From Gemmatimonadota bacterium (lineage in GTDB: Bacteria > Gemmatimonadota > Gemmatimonadetes > Longimicrobiales > Gaopeijiaceae), in NCBI GenBank assembly GCA_029262115.1, contig JAJCZZ010000016.1, forward strand, positions 93,260 through 157,259: 64,000 bases of DNA, in the 5' to 3' direction. Position numbers and translations under genes: made by a program. The notes beneath the pieces were generated by a model that saw nothing but the letters and a program-made list of their open reading frames with translations, searched no databases and was not told the origin of the DNA. Shown here in pieces: positions 36,279-46,690 of the stretch; positions within the stretch are counted from its first letter, which is position 1, and every line of letters starts with the position of its first letter.

Positions 36279-36617
36279 ATGGGTGATTCTCTTCCGATGC
36301 TGAAGGGCACGCTGGACCTTCTCGTTCTCAAGGCTCTCAGCGTCGAGCCGTCGCACGGATACGGGCTGGCATGCTGGCTGGAAGCCCGCTCGGGCGGAGA
36401 GCTCGGTGTTGAGGACAGCGCGCTCTATCAAGCGCTCCGCAGGATGGAACAGCGGGGCTTGGTGGAGGCCGAGTGGGGCGTGACCGAGAACAACCGACGC
36501 GCCCGGTACTACACGCTGACCTCCAGCGGCCGGGCCCATCTCACCGCCGAAGCCGCCACCTGGCACCGGTACGCGGCATCGGTGGCCGACATCCTGTCCG
36601 CAGAAGGAAAGGGCTGA
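36279..36617 (+). CDS. PadR-family transcriptional regulator
   Basis: 112 residues of winged helix: LKGTLDLLVLKALSVEPSHGYGL, then LGVEDSALYQALRRMEQRGLVEAEWG and ARYYTLTSSGRAHLTAE. This is the short PadR form that lies directly upstream of ADOP permeases in Acidobacteriota and Gemmatimonadota, presumably repressing them. The permease gene begins 2 bases after its stop. Confidence 0.95.
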   Translation: MGDSLPMLKGTLDLLVLKALSVEPSHGYGLACWLEARSGGELGVEDSALYQALRRMEQRGLVEAEWGVTENNRRARYYTLTSSGRAHLTAEAATWHRYAASVADILSAEGKG

Positions 36618-36619
36618 CG

Positions 36620-39277
36620 ATGGGCCCCCACCGGCGCGGAATGAAGCCCGGCAGCGCGAATCCGGACAGTGGGGTCGACGACGAACTCGATGCGGAAATC
36701 GAGGCCCACCTCGAGATGCGCGCGGAGGCGTTCGTCGCCCAGGGGATGGAGCCCGAGGCCGCCCGTTCGGAGGCGCTGAGGCGCTTCGGCGGCGACAAGG
36801 GCGCCCGACGGGCGCTGGTCACGACAGCACGTCGAACCCATCGCCGGCACACACTCCGACGCCTCTGGGACCAGACCGCAGCCGATGCGCGCTTCACCTG
36901 GCGGCGAACCCGGAAGTCACCGGGGTTCGCCGCCGTAGCGGTCGTCATCTTCGCGGCAAGCGTGGGCCTGACGACCACGATGTTCAACCTGGTCGACAAT
37001 GTGCTCCTGCGGCCACTGGCGTTCCCCGAGCCCGACCGACTCGTGGCACTCTGGTCCGTCGGAGAGGGGGGCGCCTTCCCGTGGGTGTCCATGAGCAACT
37101 GGATGGACTGGCGGGCGGAGAGCCCATCGCTCATCAGCACCGCGCTGTATTCCACGGCACGGGTGACCGTTGCGACCGAGGCTGACGCGTTTCATGCGCC
37201 CGCGTCACGCGTCGCGGGACCGTTCTTCCAGACGCTCGGCTCGTCGTTCGTTGCCGGACGTGGCTTCACGGAGGAGGAAGCGCAGGCGAGCGCCCCCCTG
37301 GTCGTGTTGTCGGAGGGCTTTTGGACCCGGGTCCTCGGCGGCGGACCTCGGTTGGACGGGGCGGAGGTCACCGTGGACGGCCGACGGATGGGCGTGGTAG
37401 GTGTCATCCCGGACGAGCAGGCGCTTCCTCAAGGCGCCGACGTCTGGGTTCCGATGCCTCACCGGCCAGGCGCGGGAGCGGTTCGGAACAACATCAACTT
37501 CCAGGCCGTCGCCCGCCTCCAACCCGAGGCGTCGTTGGAACAGGCCCGGACCGAGTTGGACGTCGTGGCCGAGCGCATCCGCGTCTCGGACCCGGCCGGG
37601 ATCTACTCATGGGGCGTGGGCGTTCGCCCCCTCCGGGACGTGCTGGTCGGCGACGCCCGCTCGTACCTCGTCATGTTGATGGTAGCGGTCGCATTCCTGC
37701 TGGTCGTGGCGTGTGCCAACCTCGCGGGCCTCAGCCTGGCGCACGCTCGCCAGCGCACGCAGGAGTCCGCGGTCCACCTGGCGCTCGGCGCTTCCCGAGG
37801 CCGACTGATCCGACGGGTGGTCACGGAGCATGTCCTGCTCGGCCTGATCGGCGGCGGCATTGGGGTGGCACTGGCATGGTCGGCTACAGGCTACGTCATG
37901 CGCCGTGCGGGCGAGGTCATCCCTCGAGCCGCAGAGGTGGACTTCGACGGTCGGGTGGCGGTGTTCGGGATCCTGGCAGCCGTGTTGGCGGGTGTCCTGG
38001 CGGGGACCGCGCCCGCCATCCGCGCGAGCCGGGATCAACTCTCCACGCTGCTGTCGGGAGCGCGCGGTGGGATCGGCGGTGGCCGTGGCCTTCCCGGGGC
38101 GGCCATGGTCGCGACCGAGGTCGGCCTGGCGCTGACGCTCCTCGTGGCGGGAGGGCTCCTTCTCCGATCGTTTCAAGCGGTCATCTCCCGGGACCTGGGC
38201 TTCGACGCGCGAGGCGTCATGACGGCGGACGTGTCCCTCGTGGGATCCTCCTTCGACAGCGACAGCCGGTGGGTCGACTTCTGGGATGCGGTGACCGACC
38301 GACTCCGACAGCTCCCGGGCGTGGAAGCGGTAGCGGTCGCCAATTCGATCCCCACCACAGATGGCGGCCGGGGCTTCATCGACCTGGAAGGGCAGGAGGG
38401 CGCCGATATCGGCGCGGGATACTGGGTCGTGAGCGACGGATACTTCGACGTGCTCGACATCCCGGTTCTGGCGGGACGGGTCTTCGGAGACAACGATCAG
38501 GCCGGCACGGAGCGCGTTGCCGTGGTCAACCAGGCCATGGCCGAACGGTACTGGCCGAATGAGAGCGCAATCGGCAAGCGGGTCCGCGCGCGCAGCATGG
38601 AGTCACACCTCTCGCCGGCAGGCATCGCCCCTTGGTTGACGGTGGTGGGAGTCGTCGGAGACGCGCTGCAGTACGGCCACGAAGACGAGGTGGGCGCCGA
38701 CATGTTCGTCCTCCACCGGCAGGTCCCGTACTTCACGCGCTCCATGTTCCTGACGGTGGAGAGCCGGCTCGGATCGGTGGTGCCTGCTCAGACGATCCGA
38801 CAAGCCGTCCACGACGTCGATCCAGGAGTCGCCATCGCGATGTCCTCGCTCGACAGTCGACTGTCGAGCTTGACCGGCGAGCGCCGCCTCGTGATGTCGG
38901 GGCTGGGCCTCTTCGCCGGGGCCGCCCTTCTGCTCGTCTGCTTGGGGATCTACGGCCTGATGTCGTTCGCCGCCGAGGCCAGGACCAGGGAGATGGCGGT
39001 CCGGGTCGCGCTCGGGGCCGAGAGAGGTGAGCTCACGCGACTCATGCTGACGAGCGCTCTCCAGGTCGTCGGCGTCGGAGCGTTCGTCGGTCTCTTCGGC
39101 GCCTGGGCCTTCTCCCGTCTGCTCGACGGCTTCCTCGTGGACGTCGGCGCCGCCGACCCTGTCAGCTACGGAGCCGCGGTTCTACTGCTGTCGGTCGTCG
39201 CGGTCGCGGCAGCGCTGGGACCGAGCCTACGGGCGGCCCGTCAGGACCCGCTGGAAGCCTTGAGGGACAGCGCGTAG
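36620..39277 (+). CDS. ADOP-type ABC permease (MacB_PCD plus FtsX domains)
   Basis: 885 residues. The N-terminal ~90 residues are a cytoplasmic helical region ending FGGDKGARRALV. Then comes the first helix FAAVAVVIFAASVGLTTTMFN, a periplasmic MacB-like domain (VLSEGFWTRVLGG, RMGVVGVIPDEQ), three helices (FLLVVACANLAGLSLAHA, LGLIGGGIGVALAWS, FGILAAVLAGVLAGTAPAI), a second periplasmic domain (VVNQAMAERYWPNESAIGKRV) and three final helices, ending LRAARQDPLEALRDSA. This is the acidobacterial duplicated orphan permease layout: two FtsX halves in one chain and no adjacent ATPase. Substrate unknown. Confidence 0.95.
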   Translation: MGPHRRGMKPGSANPDSGVDDELDAEIEAHLEMRAEAFVAQGMEPEAARSEALRRFGGDKGARRALVTTARRTHRRHTLRRLWDQTAADARFTWRRTRKSPGFAAVAVVIFAASVGLTTTMFNLVDNVLLRPLAFPEPDRLVALWSVGEGGAFPWVSMSNWMDWRAESPSLISTALYSTARVTVATEADAFHAPASRVAGPFFQTLGSSFVAGRGFTEEEAQASAPLVVLSEGFWTRVLGGGPRLDGAEVTVDGRRMGVVGVIPDEQALPQGADVWVPMPHRPGAGAVRNNINFQAVARLQPEASLEQARTELDVVAERIRVSDPAGIYSWGVGVRPLRDVLVGDARSYLVMLMVAVAFLLVVACANLAGLSLAHARQRTQESAVHLALGASRGRLIRRVVTEHVLLGLIGGGIGVALAWSATGYVMRRAGEVIPRAAEVDFDGRVAVFGILAAVLAGVLAGTAPAIRASRDQLSTLLSGARGGIGGGRGLPGAAMVATEVGLALTLLVAGGLLLRSFQAVISRDLGFDARGVMTADVSLVGSSFDSDSRWVDFWDAVTDRLRQLPGVEAVAVANSIPTTDGGRGFIDLEGQEGADIGAGYWVVSDGYFDVLDIPVLAGRVFGDNDQAGTERVAVVNQAMAERYWPNESAIGKRVRARSMESHLSPAGIAPWLTVVGVVGDALQYGHEDEVGADMFVLHRQVPYFTRSMFLTVESRLGSVVPAQTIRQAVHDVDPGVAIAMSSLDSRLSSLTGERRLVMSGLGLFAGAALLLVCLGIYGLMSFAAEARTREMAVRVALGAERGELTRLMLTSALQVVGVGAFVGLFGAWAFSRLLDGFLVDVGAADPVSYGAAVLLLSVVAVAAALGPSLRAARQDPLEALRDSA

Positions 39278-39349
39278 GGAATCAGGAGCCGCCCGGTCGG
39301 TCAGACTGCCGGCAAGTCGGTCGACCGCCACGACGATGGGGCCCTCCCT

Positions 39350-42235
39350 TCAGTCCGCGGCCGCCTCGGCGTAGCTCTCGATCGGCGGACACGAGCAGAT
39401 CAGGTTCCTGTCACCGTACGCGTTGTCGACTCGCCGAACCGACGGCCAGAACTTGAAGTCGAGATTGGCTGGGCTCGGGTAGGCCGCCTGCGACCGTGAA
39501 TATGCGTGATCCCACTCGTCCGCTGTGACCATGGCGGCCGTGTGCGGGGCGTTCTTCAGCGCGTTGTCTTCCCGGTCCGAGAGCCCCATCTCCACCTGCT
39601 GAATTTCCGCGCGAATGCTGATCATGGCGTCGCAGAAGCGGTCGAGCTCCTCCATGGACTCCGACTCGGTCGGCTCGATCATCAGCGTGCCGGCTACCGG
39701 GAACGACACGGTGGGCGCATGGAAGCCGTAGTCGATCAGCCGCTTCGCGACATCCTCCTCGGTAATGCCGGTGGCCTTACGGAGCGGGCGGAGGTCCACG
39801 ATGAACTCGTGGGCGACCAACCCTTTGTTGCCGCGGTAGAGGATGTCGAAGTGCTCATCCAGCCGACTGGCCATGTAGTTGGCGTTGAGGATGGCCACCT
39901 CCGACGCCCTGCGGCATCCGCGCGACCCCAACATCCGGATATAGGCCCAGGAGATGATGAGAATGCTGGCACTTCCCCAGGGCGCCGCCGACACCGGCCG
40001 AATCCCCTTCTCTCCCCCGACATCATGGACTGGATGGTTGGGAAGGAACGGGGCGAGTTCCGAGGTGCAGCAGATGGGACCCATGCCCGGACCGCCCCCT
40101 CCGTGCGGGATAGCGAACGTCTTGTGCAGGTTGATGTGGCACACGTCCGCGCCATAGTCACCGGGACGAGCGAGGCCGACCTGCGCATTGAGATTCGCCC
40201 CGTCCAGGTAGACCCGCCCTCCGTTGTCGTGGACAATCCGGCAAACGTCGCGAATACCTTCCTCGAAAACGCCGTGAGTCGACGGGTAGGTGACCATGAG
40301 CGCAGCCAAAGCGGAGGCGTGCGTCTCGGCCTTGGTCTTCAGATCGGTCATGTCGATCTTGCCGTCCGCATCGCTCTTGACCACCACCACCTTCATTCCC
40401 GCCATGACTGCTGAAGCCGGATTCGTCCCGTGGGCCGAAGCCGGGATCAGGCAGACGTCTCGGTGACCCTGGCCCCGATCCTCGTGATACGCCTTGATGG
40501 TCAGCAGGCCGGCGTACTCACCCTGCGCACCGGAATTGGGCTGCAGCGAACACGCTGCAAGCCCGGTGATGGCGGTAAGGAACGCCTCGAGATCATCGAA
40601 GATTTCGCGGTAACCCGCCGCCTGATCCGACGGGGCAAACGGATGCATCCGACCGAACTCCGGCCACGTGACCCCCTCCATCTCCGACGTCGCGTTCAGC
40701 TTCATCGTGCACGATCCGAGAGGGATCATGCTCGCGTTCAAGCTGAGGTCCCTCGACTCCAGCTTGTGGAGGTACCGGAGCATCTCCGTCTCGGAGTGAT
40801 ACCGGTTGAAAACCTCGTGCGTCATGAAGTCCGACGTGCGGCGCGCGAAGTCGGGCAGGTCGGGGGCCGCCGACTCGTTCGCGATCGAGCGGGCGTCGAA
40901 GTCGACGCCGCTCCCACCGGCGAAGCAAGCGAGCAGATCGTCGACATCGTCCGGAAGCGTGGCTTCGTCCAGCGACACACCCACCGTGCCATCGCCCAGG
41001 TCACGCAGGTTGATCCGTCGCTCGGCGCACGCCGCCAGAACGGCGTCGATACCGCCCTCGGGGCGGATCCGGAGCGTGTCGAAGTAGGTCTCGTTCACCA
41101 CCTCGTGGCCGAGTCGGCGGACGCCGTCGGCCAACGCGGCCGTCAGGGCACGAACCCTCGTGGCAATCGCCTTGATTCCCGCGAGGCCGTGGTAAACACC
41201 GTACGCACCGGCCATGATGGCCAGTAGGACCTGTGCCGTGCAGATGTTCGACGTCGCCTTTTCACGACGGATGTGCTGCTCGCGCGTCTGAAGGGCCATA
41301 CGGAGCGCTGGGTTCCCGTCCGCGTCGATGCTGACCCCGATGATCCGACCGGGCATCTTCCGCTTGAGATGCTCGCGGGCGGCCATGAACGCCGCGTGCG
41401 GACCACCGAAGCCCATCGGTACGCCGAAGCGCTGACTGTTGCCCACGACGACGTCGGCACCCCATTCGCCGGGAGGGGTGAGGAGAGCCAGCGACAGAAG
41501 GTCGGCACACACGACCGTCATGGCCCCCACGTCCCCCGCCGCATTCAGGAAGTCGGCGTAGTCCAGGACGCTCCCGTCCGTGGCCGGGTACTGCACGACC
41601 ACGCCGAACACGTCCTCGGTGAGGTCGAACGACGTGTGGTCTCCCACGACGACGTCGATTCCGAGCGGCCACGCCCGGGTGCGTATCACGTCGATGGTCT
41701 GGGGATGACACAGATCGGACACGAAGAACGTGTTGGAGTCTCCCTTCGACTCGGCGTGCGCCAGATGCATGGCTTCTGCGGCCGCGGTCGCCTCGTCCAG
41801 GAGCGACGCGTTGGCGATGTCGAGTCCCGTCAGATCCAGCACCATCGTCTGGAAGTTCAGCAGAGCCTCGAGGCGGCCCTGGCTGATCTCGGCCTGGTAC
41901 GGCGTGTACTGCGTGTACCAGCCGGGGTTTTCCATGATATTTCGGAGAATCACCCCCGGTGTCAGCGTGTCGCTGTATCCCATGCCGATGTACGAGCGGT
42001 AGACCTCGTTTCGGTCGGCCAGGCCCTTCAATCGCTCAAGGAGGCGGGATTCGGGTTCCGCCTCCGGCAGGTCTAGCTGCCCGGACATCCGGATCGCGGG
42101 CGGGACGACGTCGTTCACCAACGCATCCAGAGAGGCGTACCCGACCTCGTCGAGCATCGCCTCCGTGTCGGCGTCGTCGGGCCCCAGGTGGCGGTCAGCG
42201 AATCCGGCGGGAAGGTCGAGGGGGCTGCGGGCCAT
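39350..42235 (-). CDS. gcvP: Glycine dehydrogenase (decarboxylating), P protein
   Basis: 961 residues, the fused alpha/beta form. It decarboxylates glycine and passes the aminomethyl group to lipoyl-H protein. PLP lysine: Lys705 in [19 protein letters not shown]. Other landmarks: [21 protein letters not shown] at the N-terminus, [28 protein letters not shown] [17 protein letters not shown], and [20 protein letters not shown]. It follows gcvH on the same strand with a 37-base gap, so the two are probably co-transcribed; gcvT is not in the window. Confidence 0.97.
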   Translation of the reverse strand: MARSPLDLPAGFADRHLGPDDADTEAMLDEVGYASLDALVNDVVPPAIRMSGQLDLPEAEPESRLLERLKGLADRNEVYRSYIGMGYSDTLTPGVILRNIMENPGWYTQYTPYQAEISQGRLEALLNFQTMVLDLTGLDIANASLLDEATAAAEAMHLAHAESKGDSNTFFVSDLCHPQTIDVIRTRAWPLGIDVVVGDHTSFDLTEDVFGVVVQYPATDGSVLDYADFLNAAGDVGAMTVVCADLLSLALLTPPGEWGADVVVGNSQRFGVPMGFGGPHAAFMAAREHLKRKMPGRIIGVSIDADGNPALRMALQTREQHIRREKATSNICTAQVLLAIMAGAYGVYHGLAGIKAIATRVRALTAALADGVRRLGHEVVNETYFDTLRIRPEGGIDAVLAACAERRINLRDLGDGTVGVSLDEATLPDDVDDLLACFAGGSGVDFDARSIANESAAPDLPDFARRTSDFMTHEVFNRYHSETEMLRYLHKLESRDLSLNASMIPLGSCTMKLNATSEMEGVTWPEFGRMHPFAPSDQAAGYREIFDDLEAFLTAITGLAACSLQPNSGAQGEYAGLLTIKAYHEDRGQGHRDVCLIPASAHGTNPASAVMAGMKVVVVKSDADGKIDMTDLKTKAETHASALAALMVTYPSTHGVFEEGIRDVCRIVHDNGGRVYLDGANLNAQVGLARPGDYGADVCHINLHKTFAIPHGGGGPGMGPICCTSELAPFLPNHPVHDVGGEKGIRPVSAAPWGSASILIISWAYIRMLGSRGCRRASEVAILNANYMASRLDEHFDILYRGNKGLVAHEFIVDLRPLRKATGITEEDVAKRLIDYGFHAPTVSFPVAGTLMIEPTESESMEELDRFCDAMISIRAEIQQVEMGLSDREDNALKNAPHTAAMVTADEWDHAYSRSQAAYPSPANLDFKFWPSVRRVDNAYGDRNLICSCPPIESYAEAAAD

Positions 42236-42248
42236 GCTCTTTCCTGTG

Positions 42249-42281
42249 GTGGCTACTACCCGATTGTGGCTACTACCCGAT
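42249..42281. repeat. 17-bp tandem duplication at the gcvH 3' end
   Basis: GTGGCTACTACCCGAT occurs at 42249-42264 and again at 42266-42281, separated by one T. The second copy carries the last codons and stop of gcvH (minus strand), so the end of the gene has been duplicated into the gcvH-gcvP spacer, duplicating the paired TAG stops. Confidence 0.9.
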
Positions 42282-42659
42282 GTGGGCAGCGTACCCGTCG
42301 GCGTCCAGGAGGCCGTCGATCTCGGACGGGTCGGAGACTCTCATGCGCACCATCCAACCTGCGCCGTATGGGTCGGAATTGACGAGCGACGGATCGTCGT
42401 CGAGCGCCGAGTTAACCTCGAGCACTTCGCCACCCACCGGGCTGAACAGGTCGCTGACAGCCTTCACCGCCTCGATCGTGCCGAACACGTCCATCTGGTT
42501 GAAGCTCGTTCCCGCGTCCGGAAGCTCGACGAAGACCACGTCTCCGAGCTCACCCTGCGCGTAGTCCGTGACACCTATCTGGTACACGTCCTCCTCACCG
42601 GTGGGTTTGAGATACTCGTGCTCCTCGGTGTACAGGAAGTCGCTCGGGATGTCGGACAT
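42273..42659 (-). CDS. gcvH: Glycine cleavage system H protein
   Basis: 128 residues from ATG 42659 ([17 protein letters not shown]). It is the lipoyl carrier of the glycine cleavage system; the lipoylated lysine is Lys66 in [18 protein letters not shown], matching the conserved E-x-V-K-A pattern. The C-terminal part [22 protein letters not shown] is standard. Upstream of gcvP on the same strand. No glycine riboswitch was recognised in the 220 bases upstream. Confidence 0.96.
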   Translation of the reverse strand: MSDIPSDFLYTEEHEYLKPTGEEDVYQIGVTDYAQGELGDVVFVELPDAGTSFNQMDVFGTIEAVKAVSDLFSPVGGEVLEVNSALDDDPSLVNSDPYGAGWMVRMRVSDPSEIDGLLDADGYAAHIG

Positions 42660-42882
42660 ACGGGTCTCCAACTGGTTTCCAGGGGCGTCCGCCGGGAGGT
42701 CAACGTCGTGCTAGGGCCTGACGATGACGGGCCGGACCCGACCCGTCAACCGGTGCCGGGCGTGTGACGACACCCAGGCGCCGCTGGTACATTCTCGGGG
42801 CGCGCGGCCCGGCGGAAACGCGCGACATGCCACCGGGTAGTCAACCCGCCCGGACCCCCGCGAATCTCCACTGAATGCGCCC

Positions 42883-44046
42883 ATGACCGTTGTCAATTCG
42901 AACCACCCCGCTCTGTCGACCCTCTCAGAGCAGGAGCAACTGTTTCAGGAGGCCGTTCGCGACTTCGCGACTTCCGAGATCGCCCCGAAGGTCTCCGAAA
43001 TGGACGAGGCCCGGCAGATGGATCCGGCCATCGTCGGGCAACTGTTCGAACTGGGGCTGATGGGCATCGAGATTCCAGAGGAATTCGGCGGGACGGGTGC
43101 GGATTTTTTCACGTCGGTCCTTGTGGTGGAAGAGCTCTCGAAGGTCGACCCGTCTGTCGGGGTCATCGTCGACGTCCAGAACACGCTGGTCATCAACGCC
43201 CTCCTCCGGTGGGGCAGTGACGACATCAAGAAGCGCTACTTCCCCCGGCTGGCCGCCGACACGGTCGGCGCGTACTGCCTTTCGGAAGCGGGAAGCGGCT
43301 CCGACGCGTTCGCGTTGAGTTGCCGGGCGCGTCAGGACGGCGACGACTGGGTCATCGCCGGACAGAAGATGTGGATTACGAACGGCAAGGAGGCCGGGAT
43401 CTTCCTCGTCTTCGCGACCGTCGATCCCGAGCAGGGCTACAAGGGCATCACGGCGTTCATCGTCGAGAAAGACGCGGACGGCTTCACGGTCGGAAAGAAG
43501 GAGGACAAGCTCGGTATCCGGGCGTCCTCCACGTGTGAGTTGGTCTTCGACGGGGTCCGGGTCCCGGCCGAGAACGTGCTGGGCGAGGTCGGGAAGGGAT
43601 ACAAGGTCGCCATCGAAACACTGAACGAGGGCCGGATCGGAATCGGGGCCCAAATGCTCGGTCTGGCTCAGGGCGCCCTGGATCACACCGTCCGGTACGT
43701 GCAGGAGCGGGAGCAGTTCGGTCGCTCGATCGGTAGCTTCCAGGGGGTCCAGTTTCAGTTGGCGGAGATGGCCACCGAGATCGAGGCCGCGCGTCTCCTC
43801 GTGTACAACGCGGCACGCCTCAAAGACGCAGGCCTGCCGTTCCTGAAGGAAGCCGCCATGGCAAAGCTCTTCGCGTCGGAGTCGGCCCAGCGGGTCGCGT
43901 CGCGCTGCATCGACCTCTTCGGCGGCTACGGCTTCACGCGAGAATACCCGGTCGAGAAGCTGTATCGAGACGCCAAGATCGGGACGATCTACGAAGGCAC
44001 GTCCAACATGCAGAAGCAGACCATCGCCAAGATGCTCTTGAAATGA
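42883..44046 (+). CDS. Acyl-CoA dehydrogenase (short-chain type)
   Basis: 387 residues, divergent from gcvH. FAD-dependent alpha,beta-dehydrogenation of acyl-CoA. Conserved elements: [70 protein letters not shown], and the catalytic base Glu371 in [18 protein letters not shown], the position typical of short-/medium-chain enzymes such as butyryl-CoA dehydrogenase. No electron-transfer flavoprotein genes are adjacent. Confidence 0.96.
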   Translation: MTVVNSNHPALSTLSEQEQLFQEAVRDFATSEIAPKVSEMDEARQMDPAIVGQLFELGLMGIEIPEEFGGTGADFFTSVLVVEELSKVDPSVGVIVDVQNTLVINALLRWGSDDIKKRYFPRLAADTVGAYCLSEAGSGSDAFALSCRARQDGDDWVIAGQKMWITNGKEAGIFLVFATVDPEQGYKGITAFIVEKDADGFTVGKKEDKLGIRASSTCELVFDGVRVPAENVLGEVGKGYKVAIETLNEGRIGIGAQMLGLAQGALDHTVRYVQEREQFGRSIGSFQGVQFQLAEMATEIEAARLLVYNAARLKDAGLPFLKEAAMAKLFASESAQRVASRCIDLFGGYGFTREYPVEKLYRDAKIGTIYEGTSNMQKQTIAKMLLK

Positions 44047-44077
44047 CCCACCTTCGAACCCTGCCAGGAGCCCGCTC

Positions 44078-44272
44078 ATGAACGCACTCGTGCCCGCCAT
44101 CTCGTTCGGAGTCGCTGAGGGGGCGCTGATCGTGGGTGTCGTCTTGCTTCTGTTCGGCGCTCGCAAGATCCCGCAGTTGGCGAAGGGCATCGGCACGGGC
44201 ATCCGGAACTTCAAGGGCGAACTGACCGAGGGCGAGGGCCCTCCCGAGGAGGACGAGTACAGGCGTGAGTGA
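44078..44272 (+). CDS. tatA: Sec-independent translocase TatA/TatE family protein
   Basis: 64 residues: one N-terminal transmembrane helix ([19 protein letters not shown]) followed by the amphipathic helix [17 protein letters not shown] and an acidic tail. The FGxxKIPxLAKGxGxGIRxFK pattern is the TatA signature; it forms the pore-like part of the twin-arginine translocase. tatC is not nearby. It overlaps the next gene by 8 bases. Confidence 0.94.
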   Translation: MNALVPAISFGVAEGALIVGVVLLLFGARKIPQLAKGIGTGIRNFKGELTEGEGPPEEDEYRRE

Positions 44273-45035
44273 GGCTCGGGGCGCCGACCTGGACAGCGTC
44301 GTGGTGGTGCTGGACCATCCCCAGAAAGTGGTCAACATCGCCGGAGTCATCCGGGTCATGATGAACTTCGGGATCTCCGACCTCCGACTGGTCGAGCCGG
44401 AGGAATTCGACCCCTACCGAATCGAGGGCATCGCGCACCGGAGTGGGCCGCTGATCGAGCGTGCCACGCTGCACGACTCACTCGACGCGGCCGTGGCCGA
44501 TTGCATCTACGTAGTCGGCACGACCGCCAGGGCTCGCACGGCGGGTCGGAACTACGCGCGCCCACGTGAGGCCGCGAGCCAGTTGGCCAGCCGTTCCGCA
44601 GAAGGCCGGGTCGCCATCCTCTTCGGGAGGGAAGACAAGGGCCTCTTCAACGAAGGCCTCGACCTCTGCCACTCCGTAGCTATCATCCCGACCGACCCCG
44701 AGTACTCGAGCCTGAACCTCGCGCAGGCGTGTCTGGTGCTCACCTACGAAACCTTCCTGGCGGCGTCCGCGATCGCGGACGAAGAACTGCCCAAGGGCCG
44801 CCGCTCGACCAGGCCCCCGGACGCTCAGGAGACCGAGCAGATGTACTCCGCCCTGGAGGAGGGTCTCGGCCGGATCCAGTTCTTCAAAGCGCGAAAGCCG
44901 GCGGCAGTCATGCGCACGTTGCGCACCATTATTTCCCGAGGGGAACCCGACCTGAGAGAGACCCGTCTTCTCGCGGCGGTCGGGTACGAGATCGGGCACT
45001 ATCTGGATCGGACGGCCGAGACCCGGGACGGGTAG
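44265..45035 (+). CDS. TrmJ/TrmH-like rRNA/tRNA 2'-O-methyltransferase (SPOUT)
   Basis: 256 residues from GTG 44265. SpoU-family motifs are clear: motif 1 [20 protein letters not shown], motif 2 [20 protein letters not shown], motif 3 [24 protein letters not shown], which builds the trefoil SAM-binding knot. The ~80-residue C-terminal helical extension fits TrmJ (tRNA Cm32/Um32). Start within the tatA gene implies coupling. Confidence 0.92.
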   Translation: MSEARGADLDSVVVVLDHPQKVVNIAGVIRVMMNFGISDLRLVEPEEFDPYRIEGIAHRSGPLIERATLHDSLDAAVADCIYVVGTTARARTAGRNYARPREAASQLASRSAEGRVAILFGREDKGLFNEGLDLCHSVAIIPTDPEYSSLNLAQACLVLTYETFLAASAIADEELPKGRRSTRPPDAQETEQMYSALEEGLGRIQFFKARKPAAVMRTLRTIISRGEPDLRETRLLAAVGYEIGHYLDRTAETRDG

Positions 45036-45147
45036 TCGGGAGCCACGCGCGCTTCCATTTGTGAGGCTTCAGTAGGCCGCGTATTATGAGGCGATACACG
45101 AGCCAGCCGTCGCCCGCGGTCGCGACGGCGCAGCGAGCTTCCCCACG

Positions 45148-46674
45148 ATGCACTCCCCAGACGTCCCTCCAGCACGCGCCACAGTCCGCGATCGGTATCG
45201 CGGACTGTTGGATATCGCACGAAAGCTGGCAGGCACGCTCAGCTCGGCCGAGCTGTACGAAGCTATCTACGAAGAGACCGCCTCTGTGCTGGAGGCGTCG
45301 GGCTTCTTCATCTCCCTCTACCACAGCGGGACGGACACCGCCCGAATCGTCTTCTATGCGGACCGCGGTAAAATCCAGCCTGACGCCGATATCAGCTACG
45401 ACGGTGCTTCGAGTGAGGTCATCCGGACCGGGAAGGGCGTGCTCGTCTCGGAGCGTCTGGCCGATCGATCGCTGAGCATTCTCGGACCTGATGATTCGGA
45501 GGTTACACGGTCGGCGATCTCCGCGCCGATGATCCACAAGGGGCGCCTCCTGGGAGCCATCAGCGCCCAGAGCTACCGGGTAAAGGCCTACAAGGACGAA
45601 GACCTGGACCTCCTGCAGGGAATCGCGGATCTGGCCGGAGTGGCCGTCGATAACGCCCTGAAGGTCGCGGAACTGGAAACCCGACGCCGGGAGGCCGAGC
45701 AGCTCGAGGAGATCGGACGGGCCCTCGCATCGTCGCTGGAGGCACGCGAGGTGCTGCGCAAGGTGATCGGAGCGGTCCAGACCGTTCTCGAGGTCGACGG
45801 GGTGTCCGTCTGGCTGTGCGACGACGCCGACACGGCGCTCGGCGAGGTTGCGGAGTCGGGCGGCGACATCGCCCTGCCCGTCGGGGCGAGATGGCGGCTG
45901 ACCGGCCGGCTGGCGAACGCCCTCATCGAGCGGCGAGAGCCCGTTATCCTCAACGACTTGTCGGAGAGTGACGACGTTCCCGACGATCTGCGCAAGCACC
46001 TCCAGTACGGTTCGGCCATCGCCGTGCCGCTCCTCATCGGTGGCAAGCTGGCAGGCGTTCTGAGTGCCGGAAGCCGGAACGAGCGGAGTTTCGTCGAAGA
46101 CGATGTGTCGGTCCTGCAGCGCTTGGCCGATCAGGCGGCGGTGGCGTTGGCGAATGCGCGACTTCACGCGGACGTACAGGCGCTGTCCCTGACGGACCCG
46201 CTCACCAGTCTGCCGAACCGTCGTCGTCTCGAGATCCACCTCGACAAAGAGGTCGCAGCGGCGCGTCGTGGTCGAAATCTGGTCGTGGTCGTCTTCGACC
46301 TCGACGACTTCAAACACTACAACGACACCCTGGGGCACCTCGTCGGCGACGACATCCTGCGCGCCTTCGCGGGACTTCTGGAGGACGAGAACCGCGCCAT
46401 GAACCTCGTGGCACGCTACGGAGGCGACGAGTTCGTATCCGTGCTGTCGGAGTCGCACATGGATGGAGCTCGGCTCTACGGCCGTCGGGTCACGGAGCGG
46501 GTGGCGACCGAAGCCACATTGGCGGCCCATGGCGTCACGGTCAGTATGGGCCTCGCGGAGTTCGATCGCGCCAGCATGAAGACGATGGCCGATGTTCTAC
46601 AGGCCGCCGACTCGGACATGTACCGTACGAAGGGCAGGCGCGAGGGTAGCCGAAAACGCACTGCCAGCCGCTGA
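45148..46674 (+). CDS. GAF-GAF-GGDEF diguanylate cyclase-like protein
   Basis: 508 residues, soluble. GAF 1 spans ~18-165 (VLEASGFFISLYHSG), GAF 2 ~185-330 (SAIAVPLLIGGKLAGVLSAGS), and the GGDEF domain is at ~340-500 with DPLTSLPNRRRLE, FDLDDFKHYNDTLGHLVGDDIL and the active-site loop RYGGDEFVSV. It should make cyclic di-GMP in response to ligands of the GAF domains. The inhibitory I-site, normally RxxD just before the active loop, reads RAMN, so product inhibition may be weakened. No EAL domain. Confidence 0.94.
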   Translation: MHSPDVPPARATVRDRYRGLLDIARKLAGTLSSAELYEAIYEETASVLEASGFFISLYHSGTDTARIVFYADRGKIQPDADISYDGASSEVIRTGKGVLVSERLADRSLSILGPDDSEVTRSAISAPMIHKGRLLGAISAQSYRVKAYKDEDLDLLQGIADLAGVAVDNALKVAELETRRREAEQLEEIGRALASSLEAREVLRKVIGAVQTVLEVDGVSVWLCDDADTALGEVAESGGDIALPVGARWRLTGRLANALIERREPVILNDLSESDDVPDDLRKHLQYGSAIAVPLLIGGKLAGVLSAGSRNERSFVEDDVSVLQRLADQAAVALANARLHADVQALSLTDPLTSLPNRRRLEIHLDKEVAAARRGRNLVVVVFDLDDFKHYNDTLGHLVGDDILRAFAGLLEDENRAMNLVARYGGDEFVSVLSESHMDGARLYGRRVTERVATEATLAAHGVTVSMGLAEFDRASMKTMADVLQAADSDMYRTKGRREGSRKRTASR

Positions 46675-46690
46675 CTCTCACCCTCTCATC

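Noticed and set aside
42660..42882. Possible glycine riboswitch upstream of gcvH
   Set aside because: No tandem aptamer-like conserved core could be recognised in the 220 bases and the region is not AT- or purine-patterned as expected; a covariance search would settle it.
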